DNA from: Rugalucina vietnamica
Taxonomy: Eukaryota > Mollusca > Bivalvia > Lucinida > Lucinidae
Direction: 5' to 3'
Length of the DNA: 64,000 bases
Assembly: GCA_964017185.1 (NCBI GenBank)
Contig: OZ024874.1
Location: forward strand, 31,596,721-31,660,720
The notes beneath the pieces are model-generated. The model was not told the DNA's origin. It saw nothing but the letters and a program-made list of their open reading frames with translations, and searched no databases. The position numbers and the translations under genes were made by a program. Positions 12,463 to 24,500 of the stretch are shown piece by piece. The stretch's first letter is position 1. The number at the start of each line of letters is the position of its first letter.

Positions 12463-12782
12463 ACTTTATAACCACAGACTGTACATCCAAGTACTAATGT
12501 ATTTTAGTTTATAGTTTTTGCGGCACTTAGTACAATCAGTGAAATCACACAAGCATGCATTTACACTAAAATCCTTTTAAAACGAAGCATGCCTACAAAT
12601 GTATACATAACACATTTTCACTTAAGTTAGATAAGACATACTGAATGTAAACTTTAATATGATATTGAAATTAAAGTTAAAATTAGTAAAAATGTTAAAT
12701 AGTCAACCAAGCTTTAAGGAATTGGCAGGGGAATAGACAAAAGGCATATTTGAGAAGTGAAAGTTACTTTTTTGCCATTTCT

Positions 12783-12965
12783 CCATAAAAGTATGTTTGT
12801 TTGTATGTTTTGTGATTTTAACGTCCCAGTCAGTCATGTTAGGACGAATCCATCGCTTTCTGGGTACAAGTCTTGCTCGAGGACAACAGCATCAGTGGGT
12901 TTGAACCCCCGACCCCTGGATCCAAAGTCTTACGAAAAAAACTCTAGGCCAACATCCTCCCCGAG
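12783..12965 (-). mobile_element. tRNA-derived SINE
   Basis: Minus strand: GGGGGTTCAAACCCACTGAT (B box), then CATGACTGACTGGGACGTTA and a tail of AAACATACAAACAAAC. The A-box end is worn. Confidence 0.6.
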
Positions 12966-13434
12966 TTATCTTGTGGGTGTTTATTCAAATCTAATTTCTG
13001 AATATGGTTTTTGCTTTACATGTTCAAGTCCATGGTAAATAGTCAAGACTAAAGCTGCATGGCTATAACTTCTTATCGCAGTTTACCCATACTTAGTGCC
13101 CACTTTAACAATAGGGACCTAAACTAGGCCTTATTAAATAAGTGACTGCGGAACTGCCAACACAAGGATCAATTTCTGGAAAAGGAATGCCTTGCTGAGA
13201 AAATTCTTGTGAGAACAACATTGGCTTTTTAGAAGGAATAAGCAAATCTGAAACTTAGATCCCCCTCAAATATGCATCTTATCCTGTCTATGAATTGGCT
13301 GTTTGTAAATATTTAACAGCCTAAACAGATATAATGTAAAATGCTAAATATATACACAATGGGAATGAAAACAACATCAACTCTTGGAATTTCAACACAA
13401 ACAATACAGGTTTAAATTTTGATAGCAATCCCCT

Positions 13435-13663
13435 TTAACTCATATTAGCCTGGCGTCCTTTTTACGGGACATAGGCAAACAGTATAGCCCCAGATGTGAC
13501 GACGCATTATGCGGCGTCCCATCTGGGGCTATTCTGTTTGCTTAAAGGAATTTCATCAAAAAATGAAATATAATTGTAAAATCACACCTGAAGCCCCTAA
13601 AAATGACAATGGACTCACCCAAATGATAATGATGGGTGAATCCATTCGTCAATAATAGGTTAA
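13435..13663 (-). mobile_element. TTAA-flanked MITE (piggyBac-like), copy 1
   Basis: TTAA at both ends, inner ends CTCATAT and (reverse) CCTATTATTG. Contains the hairpin AGCCCCAGATG...CATCTGGGGCT around GCATTATGCGGCG. Same family as 26501 and 33379, where ends read CCCATAT...ATATGAG. Confidence 0.6.
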
Positions 13664-13715
13664 GCAAGCAACCTGTCATAACAGGCCATTGATTTTGTCG
13701 TCTCCTGCATGAAGT

Positions 13716-13896
13716 GAGCCGCGTAATGAGAAAAGCAGATTTTGGCCTGTACAAAAATAAGGGTGCAGATCAGCGTCTTTGTTTTCGCTGCATGGATAGT
13801 ACAATTCCTCTTATTTATAAATCCTAAATTTGAAGGTTCTAGCTTTGTGTTGGACCTGGTCGGAAACCCGGAACTGGTTTTCTTGCATCAAGGCTC
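13716..13896 (+). mobile_element. CP-MITE copy 4, shortened
   Basis: Flanked by a perfect AAGT duplication (13712-13715, 13897-13900). Left half of the palindrome only, so the central part has been lost. Confidence 0.7.
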
Positions 13897-14299
13897 AAGT
13901 TATACTATCTAGCTTTATATTGCAACATACCGCTAGAATTGCAAACAAGCTCCCCGTAGCAAAGGACTGTTATACATCATATAATGGGAAGCTATAATGT
14001 CCCTCCCTTGAAATTATTGTTGGGTTCTACTGTTCAAATGCTTTACGAACATATACTTCATGTACAATGTAGATACAAAATATAATTTAAATGACAATGT
14101 TGAAAACTTCAAAATACGTAATGTATATGAAGACAGAATATGAAGCACACACACTGAGCAAGAATAAAATGTAAATGAAATTAATATTTCCTATCACTCA
14201 CTTCACGGAAAGGAAGCTCGCTAAATTTTGTACAATCATGTATTCAGTTGTTTATGTACCTGTATTAGTCTATGCCTCTCCATTAAAATGTAAGTTGTA

Positions 14300-15044
14300 C
14301 ATAGTAGGTTCTAGTCAAAAAGAAGTCTGACAGGTAACCCTGGCCTCACTTTTACTTTCACAAGAGACCCAAAATTCTATCGCTGCTAAAATCTTTTTCA
14401 ATGTTTTTATTAAAGGCACACTTGTAGAACATTGTGAATTGCCCTAAAGAAAGAAAATTGGCAGAAGGTATCCACCTTGCTTGTACAGGCTGTGACATAA
14501 CACTTATTTGGCTACATGGGTTTATCATAAATAAAGTAAAATGGCAGGCAAATATTAAATACACTATACTGAGAGAAACTAGAAACTTAAGTTTCAAACT
14601 TCCCATAGTTTGGTGGTTGGGCTCCGTAAAATCGATTTTTGAACTCTGGTAATTTCTTTCCTGCAATAAAAAGATTAGTCACAGCAGAATCGCCTTCAGA
14701 CGGTCAGTAAAAGAATTAGTGGAGGGTTCAAATCGATTCTTACGGGGTTCCAACCCAAAGTATAATGATTAAAAAACTTAAGTTTCTAGTTCCTCTCAGT
14801 ATAGTTCAGATTCATTACTTGAACGGAGAGCGCTCGCAGTAGTAATAGCACTTTTGACATCATTTGACATCATTTCCAGTCCTATTGAACTGTATGGAGG
14901 TTTTTGCTACAAGAAGAAAGTGTTTGCAGATTCAAAGTCACCACAATTAGATGAGAAAACTTCCAATTCAGATCATAAGTGACTTCTTAGATTTTAAGCT
15001 GTCATTCTGAGTCATCCTTTGTGAAGTGAGTAAGAGGAGTAATG
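14300..15044 (-). other. presumed 3' untranslated region of the RhoGAP gene
   Basis: No coding signal follows the stop. The nearest minus-strand AATAAA-type hexamers are at about 14404 (tttttatt on the plus strand). The stretch contains the palindromic element at 14563-14805. Extent is inference. Confidence 0.3.
14563..14805. mobile_element. palindromic MITE with ACTATACTGAGAG ends
   Basis: About 32-bp terminal inverted repeats (ACTATACTGAGAGAAACTAG and on through AAACTTAAGTTT) with one or two differences. The interior also pairs: GGTTGGGCTCCGTAA...TTACGGGGTTCCAACC. Ends at a TA-rich boundary, compatible with a Tc1/mariner-type MITE. Lies in the presumed RhoGAP 3' UTR. Confidence 0.7.
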
Positions 15045-15557
15045 CTAGGACTTGGGTTCGCCATACTTATGCTCTATCATGAAATAACAGATTTCTGACT
15101 CGGTCATTTCATCGTCCTTCAAGTCGTCGGTAAAATCGTGACCATCTTCCATGTCCGGAGACACATCCTGGAATGTGTCGCTGTGAAGTATATCCCGATG
15201 TATACACACTGCCGCCGTGTTAGTCCTCGCCGGCTCGGAGGCCGGCGACTCGCTGCGGCTCGTATTGTCCGAGAACACACTTTCGCCGTCAGAAAAATTG
15301 TCTAGAACGGCCCCCTCTGAGGAAGCTCGTGTGACAGAATTCCCTGAATGTTTTGTTCGGAGTGGTTCGTGGTGGGGCGGTGGAGGCTGCACATTGATGA
15401 CTGGGCTACTGACAACGCTTGGTCCTAGGAACCAGTCGGATCGCTGCCGGAGTCGTTCCAGTTGTTTCCGCTTCACAGAGTTGTAGCGACTAAGACCAGG
15501 CTTTGGCTGGCTGGCATTGTGAGACTCGTTCAAGTTATCATCTACAGACTTTGGTCT
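15045..15557 (-). CDS. RhoGAP gene last coding exon
   Basis: 513 nt, 170 residues and TAG stop; acceptor ...tatatttccag. Starts RPKSVDDNLNESHNASQPKP, then a basic heptad-like patch VKRKQLERLRQRSDWFLGP, a PPPPHH run, a Ser/Asp-rich stretch and an acidic end TDDLKDDEMTESEICYF. GC content is visibly higher than the flanks. The ATG-initiated reading that extends past the acceptor is an artefact of intron sequence. Basic patch plus acidic tail suggests docking or regulation, but no function can be assigned. Confidence 0.85.
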   Translation of the reverse strand, partial: RPKSVDDNLNESHNASQPKPGLSRYNSVKRKQLERLRQRSDWFLGPSVVSSPVINVQPPPPHHEPLRTKHSGNSVTRASSEGAVLDNFSDGESVFSDNTSRSESPASEPARTNTAAVCIHRDILHSDTFQDVSPDMEDGHDFTDDLKDDEMTESEICYFMIEHKYGEPKS

Positions 15558-18500
15558 CTGGAAATATACATACATAGGCTCTGAGGAAGTTATTTTTCAT
15601 ATGACAATGCATATTAGATATTTATACATCAATGTGACCAATCAAATAAGATTCTTTGATGACATTCCAAACCTGATCTATTTGCTATTTTATGTAAATT
15701 CAGATTATAGTAAACAAATGCGTTGCTAGACAAGCCTCCTGCAAACAGATTTGCAATAATACTGAGGAAGGTTACCAGTAAAAAGTGTTCATTCCCAAAC
15801 AAACTTTTGGTTACTGCGCAACTCCAAGTCAGCAAAAGTTTGAACTAACCTTGCTAACTTCCGGTGAGGGCACCAGGGACACCTCGGGTACCGACACAGT
15901 TGACGTCACTAACAGATTAGATGGTTCCCCTCCTTGATCTAAGTGCTGTTTCCCTTTCTCCGTCAGGCCATTCTCCTCAGGCTCTTTCTCGTGCTCATGC
16001 TCACGATTTGAATGTAGTCGCGTCAAGGCTTTGTCCATGTAAGTTTCTTCTGAAATTGCTGTGAAAGAAAAAATGAATTTATGTAAGTACATGATGACTA
16101 AAACTGAACATGTTGAATAAAAGTGAACAAAAATTCAACCTGATTAAACAGTAGGGGAAGAAAAACAGCAAAGATCAGACTATGTGTTCATGTTTATGCA
16201 ATAACCTTGAATTACCATCAAAATATGTCTTTTCTGTTCATTCAGACTTACTGCTGGGAAATTAAAATACTCATCAAAGTGTGGACAAAACCATGTCAAA
16301 TGGTGACTCATGAGTCTTCCCACAACAAAATATTAGTTGGAACAAATGCACAGTTGTGATAGAATGCTGATCATGACAGATGAACATATAATGGCGGAAA
16401 AATACACACAAATGCATTTGACAAAATGGTCTGTAAGAAGTACGCCATATCCATAAAGTCTAGAGACTATCATCAATGAATGAAAACTTGATGTAAAAAG
16501 AAAGAATATTAATTTCATAAAAATATTGTCAGTATGCAAAGGTCAGCCCATCAGGAAAACATGTCCGTAATATGTATACCCTCTTAAACCCCACTTTTAT
16601 ATAGCAAAACTGGGGTATGCAGTGGTATACCTATTTTTCTTATTTTTTGCTCCAAAACATAGATTGTGGGTACTCGTTAGAACCGCCTCGGTGAGGCGGT
16701 TCAAACGTGTACCCACAGTCTATGTTATGAGCAAAAATAAGAAAAATATCAAGATTTTTTTGACAAAATTTTAAATTAATCTCTGTATATTGCATGGGCA
16801 AGTTTTTGTAATGCTACTTCTGCTAAAAGAAATGAGATCTCCTGCATAAGAAAAAAAAAAGAAAACTTTAAAACCCATTCCTATAATGTAGCATGTATTT
16901 TTCATGCAAGCAAAATATTGAAAAGCTTTTAAGCTGATTCACAGACAGACATACAAAGTATTTAATGAAATGACAGAGAGAATGTGTCAATATACTGTAA
17001 ATTCGGAAATTTTCACGTGACTTTATTTCGTGAATTTTCTATTTCCGAATTATTAGCAAGTTCTTGAATTCACGAGTGAGTGTCCATGTATTCTATAATG
17101 TTTGTAGTGACTCTTTATTAGCGAGAACTTTGAATACTCGAGGCAACCAATTCGCGAATATTAGCGAAAATTAAGTTCTCGCAAATATTTTCGGATCCAC
17201 AGTATGTTCACCTATGAGTCTTAACCTGAGCACAGGTCAGTAAAAAGCACCATAATAACCAGAGGACCAATGGTCCTGTAAACGCTCACCTGAGATCTGC
17301 TGCATATACCAATAAACATGTTTGAATATTATGGTATTTAACTCCAGTGCAGGGGCAGATGAAGCCCTTGGGCCATTTTCTTTTTTCAGAATCTTCAATA
17401 TTCTGTCCATTTGCCAATTTCCTGCTGGCTTTTCCCTTCAAATGACATTTTGACAGTTTTCCCAATTCAAATGCATAGGCAACCCATGTTGACCTTGCCA
17501 TAAACTTGGTCAAGGTCATCACAGGGTCATGATTTATATATACATTGGAGTACTTTAGCCATCGATGCTTCACGCCAAGTTTCCTTGAAATCAGTCTATT
17601 GGTTTCAGAGAACAAGATTTTTGATGGGTTTTTACCATATATGGGCATGGCGGCCATCTTTGTCATGTGACCTAGATTATTTATATACACATTGATTCCT
17701 CAATTCTATAGATGCTTCACATAAAATTTGGCTTTGATTGGCCGAGCGATTTCAGAGGAGAAGAGGTTTGAATATATATTATGGAAATATACATGTATAT
17801 TGCCCCGGGGTGGGGGCACATGAGCCCCTGGGGTCCAATTTTTTTCAGAATCATTAATTTTCAGTCCTACTTCCCATTTCCTGCAAGACTTTCACTTTAA
17901 ATTACATTTTAAAAGTTTTCCCCATTCAAATGCATTGGCGACCTATGTTGACCTTGCCGTAAAATAGGTCAAGGTCATGAAAAGGTCATGAATTATATAT
18001 ACATTGTAGTGCTTGAGCCATCAATGCTTCATGCCAAGTTTTGTTGAAATCGGTCCACCGGTTCTGGAGAAGAAGATTTTTGAAGGGTTTTTACCATATA
18101 TGGGCATGGCGGCCATCTTGGTCATGTGACCTGGATTATTTATATACACATTGGTTCCCCCTTCCCATAGATGCTTCATGTAAAATTTGGCTTTGATTGG
18201 CCAAGCGGTTTCAGAGAAGAAGATGTTTGAATATTATGATAATATACATGTATATTGCCCCGGGGTGGGGGCGGATGAGCCCCTGGTGCCCAATTTTTTT
18301 CAGAATCATTAATATTCAGTCCTACTGCTCATTTTCTGCAAGATTTTTCCTTTAAATTACATTTTAAAAGTTTCCCCATTCAAATGCATTGGCGACCTAT
18401 GTTGACCTTGCCGTAAAATAGGTCAAGGTCATGAAAAGGTCATGAATTATATATACATTGTAGTGCTTGAGCCATCGATGCTTCATGCCAAGTTTTGTTG

Positions 18501-21500
18501 AAATCGGTCAACCGGTTCTGGAGAAGAAGATTTTTGAAGGGTTTTTACCATATATGGGCATGGCGGCCATCTTGGTCATGTGACCTGGATTATTTATATA
18601 CACATTGGTTTCCCCTTCCCATAGATGCTTCATGTAAAATTTGGCTTTGATTGGCCAAGCGGTTTCAGAGAAGAAGATGTTTGAATATTATGATAATATA
18701 CATGTATATTGCCCCGGGGTGGTGGCGGATGAGCCCCTGGTGCCCAATTTTTTTCAGAATCATTAATATTCAGTCCTACTGCTCATTTTCTGCAAGACTT
18801 TTCCTTTAAATGACAATTTAACAATTTTTCCCATTCAAATGCAAAGGCGACCTATGTTGACCTCGCCGTAAAATAGGTCAAGGTCACCGCAAGGTCATGA
18901 TTTATATACACATTGTAGTACTTGAGTCATCGATGCTTCATGCCAAGTTTGGTTGAAATCGGTCCAGTGGTTCCGGAGAAGAAGATTTTTGAAGGGTTTT
19001 TACCATATATGGGCATGGCGGCCATCTTGGTCATGTGACCTGGATTATTTATATACACATTGGTTCCCCCTTCCCATAGATGCTTCATGTAAAATTTGGC
19101 TTTGATTGGCCAAGCGGTTTCAGAGAAGAAGATCTTTGAAAATGGTGGACGACGGACGGACGACGGACGACGGACGACGGACGGACGGACGGACGCCGGA
19201 TCATGGCCATCCTATAAGCTCACCTTGTGAGCCTGACGGCTCAGGTGAGCTAAAAATATCTACATGCATGTGCATAATCAAAGCTCCTTCACCAAGGTTT
19301 TAATGGCAGGTACTTACTACTACTATCAAGCCAAGGCATTTTGTATCATATACATGCTGATTCAGTACTAGTATTATCTGAGAACCTGTAGAGTACCTTC
19401 TACTTTTCAAATAGAATCTACTACAAACGTGTTTCCTTGTGATTACTTAACTCTTATCCTGCTGTTTGCGTAAATTGCCGTTTTGGGAAGGTAGTCAACC
19501 TTTACAGCTTGCCAAGCTGTACATAGTACACCTCAACCTCTTTACAACATTACAATATTATTGGGGTCCAAACCAATTTCCGTGTTAGCTATCCATTCTG
19601 TGTTATAACGAGAGTAAAATGTATAGATATATAGCAAAATTAGAACATTTGGGGTCCAGCAATGATCAGTGTTATATCCAAAATCGTGCTGTGATGAAGG
19701 TTGTTATAAAGGGGTCCAGGTGTACATTGTATACATATTAAAATACTTGCAAATGAACAGTATGAATAAAGCAAAGGAAACATGTCCATAGACATATATA
19801 ATTTTTTAAGGTTTAATTTGTTTGTGAGCTGAGGTTTTTACTCTATATTTGCTCTAAAAAGTTATCTAGATGGTAAATACATTAAATTTAGGCATAATAG
19901 AAAAGCTTTTTGCATGCAGCTGCCTTTCCATTTATTTTCTTGGTATTGTTTTTTGGGATAATCAAATACTTTTAGTTGATATGATTACCATATCTTTAGT
20001 ATGTGGATAAATTTTTCTTTCACTGTTTTTTGCGCCACGTCGTAAGAAAATGTTATTACTGCCTATGCGAAATCAAAGGCGCAGATCAGTTGTGCAGTGA
20101 CTGCACAACTAATCAGCGATTTTGTTTTCACTATCCTTTTTCTTCTTAAATCCAAAATTTAAAGCTTCTGGCCTGCTTCTGTGACTGTACAGGCTGGTTT
20201 ATGTCAGACCTGGTCGGAAGCCCCGAAGACCAGTTTTCTCGAGTCGCGGCTCATTTGTTGCCTGGCTTTGTTACATGTCTAGCAAGCTCTTACCATGAAT
20301 GAAAGGATCAAATCCTGACTTAGCCCCCTCTGACAACATAAACATAACAAACACCTGAACTGCCCTCAAACCTGGACATGCAAACATAAACATGCAAATG
20401 AGAACTGCAGGACCCTTCATAAAAAGTGGCAGTGATTAACTGATAAACAAGATAAGATTGGCATTTTCATCAAAAAGAGGGGACACATTATATTCATATA
20501 ATGATTGCTGAAAGCATTAAAGATCCAATATTTTGGGTCACATAAATGGGTCGAAAGAAGAAATTTTGTTCAAAGATCTCCTTACATTCATCTGTTTTGA
20601 TGAAATTAATGGTCCCATGTTTTTCTGACAGAAGAAGACTGTCACTTTTCATGAAAGCACCTGTACACTGAAAAAATGTCAAGCCTAAGATATCACATCA
20701 GACTATGTATGTTTAATGAGTACTAATCACATTCCGTCATCATTTAGAAATTTCAGCATATTAGTTACTGTTAAACAACTTAACATGCAAAAATGTAGTG
20801 CTTTACTGACTCAGTGTTGTTTTATAACTGCCAATGTTTATATTTTTATTACAAGTCCGAGAAGGAAAATAAAAGTACATTCGAAGTAAAAATACATTTT
20901 CCTTATTATTATACTTCTGTTGTTGTTGTTTAACTTTTGCAAAACTTCAATCTGACATAGACAATGTCTTCTAAGTTGGCTTGAAATTTTTCATAGCAAT
21001 AAAGAAAAACAATGAAAAACTCACTACTGCATAAAGGAAAGTTTGACAGCTAAAAGGACCTAAAATGATATGCTTTATTTAAAGGAAGTATAAAATGTAT
21101 GACACTTTTGTTCTTCTAAATGTTGTGGTCAACCATAGGAAGACATTGTATTTTTAGACCCTGTAGGCCATAATCGTTTTTGTGCAGTTAAAAGAAATAC
21201 ACAGTCTGATGATATGTTTCTGTATCTTTGATTAGCTAAGCAACAATATTAATCATAAATGAACTAAGGTCTGGGGAAAGAAAACTAGAATAGTATGACT
21301 AACTTTGAATGCAGATGGTAATAAGGTGTGTTCAAGATGAAATGAGCCGCATCGTGAGAAAACCGGATTTTTGCCTAGGCGAAAACAAAGGCGCAGATCA
21401 GCTTCGCGGTAACCGCGAAGCTGATCAGCGCCTTTGTTTTCGCTACTCGGATAGTACAATTCCTCTTCTACTTAAATCCAAAATTGCAAGCTTCTAGCTC

Positions 21501-24500
21501 TTTTCTGAGCTTGTACAGGCCGATTTGTGTCGGACCTGGTCGGAAACCCCGAAGACCGGTTTTCTCGCGTCGCGGCTCAAATATTGCCCAGTCTTCATGC
21601 CGAGAGAATATTTGTAATCAATTTGGAACCAACACACAAGTACAGGCAGTATAGTGCAGACCCTGATCACAGAATGGCAATGATACATGAGCCTGTGAGT
21701 GAGAAAAGCAACAATTTGGAGTTCTGACCAGGTCCGACACAAACCGGCCTGTACAATTACAGTTGGCTAGACGCTTGAAATTTCGGATTTACGAAGAAGA
21801 GGGATTGCACTATCTGTGTAGCGAAAACAAAGGCGCTGATCAGCTGTTACTGCACAGCTGATCTGCACCTTTGTTTTCGCCTATGCAGAATGTTGGTTTT
21901 CTCATGCGGCGGCTCACATAACCTAATGGTTAATATCTAAGCATGCAAACCTAAAATTAAATTCCAACTAAGAAAATGAAAATATGTAGCAATCAAAAAC
22001 ATTTGAACCACATTGTGAGTAAACAAATGATTTTGATTGAGCAAAATACATGGGCACAGATCAGCTTGTACTGCTTCACATACTGATCCATCCCATTGTT
22101 GTTCACTGCAGTCTGTACATGCCAAAAACTTACAGACTGATTGGAGACAGGTTTTACCCAAACTGTGGCTCAAATTCATGTTGCTTTCATGATGTGCTGC
22201 AACAATTTTAACTTACGAGGTAGATTTTCTTCTCCCGGGTAGCTATACTGGTACTTGAATGTCTCTCGTACATGAATTTCTATGTGTGTAACTTCTGCAA
22301 AGTATTCTATATTATGCTGACCAAACACTCTTGCAACACCGAAGTTGTCTATTAATAGCTGCATAATCCTACTAGCTTTTTCCACTTTTGCAGGGTCCAT
22401 GGCACAGGTGTGAAACATGCTCCCGGCAACACTGCGTGACAGTGCCTCCGTTGACATGTAGTTCTGATGGGAATTATGAACCATGGTAAACCAAATGCCG
22501 AATAGTAATGATAAAAGTTGCTGATGAGCCATGCTTCTTGACATAATGTAGCTGAAACAGAAGAAAACAGTCATTTATTCTAAAATGTCTGACAAAAAAG
22601 TTGTGAATAAGCAATGAGCACTTGCACAATAATTATTTTTCATCAAAAATTGCACAGTTTGTCATTTATAATGGTTGCTTAATTTTTCTTCAAAATTAAT
22701 TGTTCTTGTTTCCGAGGAATGCCTCAAATGGTATGGGTGAGCACACCACAGAGTACACTTGTTAAAAACATCATCAATGAGTACTATTGGTTAAAACATC
22801 ACCTTGCATTACCGTGATTCTTTCAGCTCAAAGTGATGTAACAAACATGACATGACAAAATGCAGTGCCCTGATTGGAAGTCTGATCCATTGCAGAGTTC
22901 ATTACCTCACTGTAGGTACATGTATTTGTAAGATCAATAATGCTTCACTGTATGCCACTGTCCAATCAATCAGGCTTCCAATGAAGCATTCCATTTTGCA
23001 ATATTTACATTTTTATTGCAATCGCCCTAGATGAAAGTATCTTTCTTGATGTTCTTCATTTCCCAATGAAAAACATTAAGTCACGTGATCTAGAGGCCAC
23101 GCCTATGGGCGGGGCGACATCAAAACCAGCCAGTGACGTTGTTTGTTTACTCTTGTTGGCGTGACGTCAGTCGCGTATGGCCATGATGTTGAGCGCGAAA
23201 ATTAGACGTTTTGGCTGTTCCAAAATTATGTTAAGTCGGATTTAATGTCAAATAACATGAAAATGAGTGAGGATATACAACTCTGATACTTGACTGATAA
23301 TTTTAAATGTAAATATAAGTATTGAAATTCATATTTTAGCTTTCACTGGATGATGAAAAACATTAGTTGTTTTAATGTCTCCGAGAAGCCCTTTGGGCTT
23401 CACAGGGCTTCACAGACATTAAAACATGTTTTTCATCATCCAGTGAAAGCTAAAATCTGAATTTCAATCCATAAGTGTTTTGATGTTGCATTAATCAGAG
23501 CTGGAAGAAATTTGGTTGCATCACGGATATACAGGGTGAAAATGATGGTCTTTATATTCAAGTCTATATACTAGAGGCATTTTCTCATTTGTAAAAATGG
23601 GTTGTTCTATTCAATACATTTATAAATATTTGAGAGTGAAATACAAGGAAAACACCCTGTAAGTTTCACATACTCATGTATAGCGTCATATTGTTCCATC
23701 TTGTGTCCTATCGTGAGAACTTTGAGCAGAATTTCCTCCCCTTCCTCACTGAATACACCACCGGGTAAACTGATCAGGAATCGCTGGAGAATTACACAAT
23801 TAATAACACACATAATTACATAATACCAGTATATGCACTTACATGAAAAAATGTGTATATCATAAAAATAACAAAAAATGTCTGCTAGATTTGTGATGCA
23901 AGCACACCCACTAAGCTTAATTTACATCAGGCATATTTAAAGTTTCATGTAAGGCAAATACTAAGATTACAATAAGTGGATTACCAAGACAGTGTTTGTC
24001 CTTCTTGGCACACAATGATCATTCTGTTTGTTTGACAAGACATGACACCATGACGGTAGGTCTCAAACCCTAGACATACAGGAATCTTAGGCTGTACTAC
24101 TGAACCATCGTGCTACGTCGTTTTATAGTGTGAGTGGTCAATTGTTCTGCAAACTTCCTAAACTCGGTCAATAACTGGATTAGTTATAATGCCCCTCCTT
24201 ATAATGTGGTTCTCAATATAACACGGCCATGTCATGGTTCCCAAATTGATTAACATGGTTGACTTATAACACCTTCTGCTTGTATAGACCCCGAAGATAG
24301 CGTTATAATGAGGTTGACCTGTAATATCTTTGGCATCTAGTTTCACAGGCAACAAAATTTTCAGTATAAAAGATGAAGCTGTAACTCAGTACATACCTTG
24401 ATAACGGAAGCCAATGTATAGAAGCTATAGTTGGAGAATATAACCGGTTTTCCTTCTGACAGTCGTTTAACAACTCGTCTGATGTCACTCGGGTTGCCGG

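Noticed and set aside
15217-15486. 89-residue plus-strand frame
   Set aside because: Antisense shadow of the last RhoGAP exon, which has consistent phase and splice sites.
23060-23180. Internal promoter in the RhoGAP gene (CRE and GGGCGGGGC box)
   Set aside because: The motifs lie in an intron beside a fold-back repeat and no first-exon donor on the gene strand was found; likely repeat sequence.
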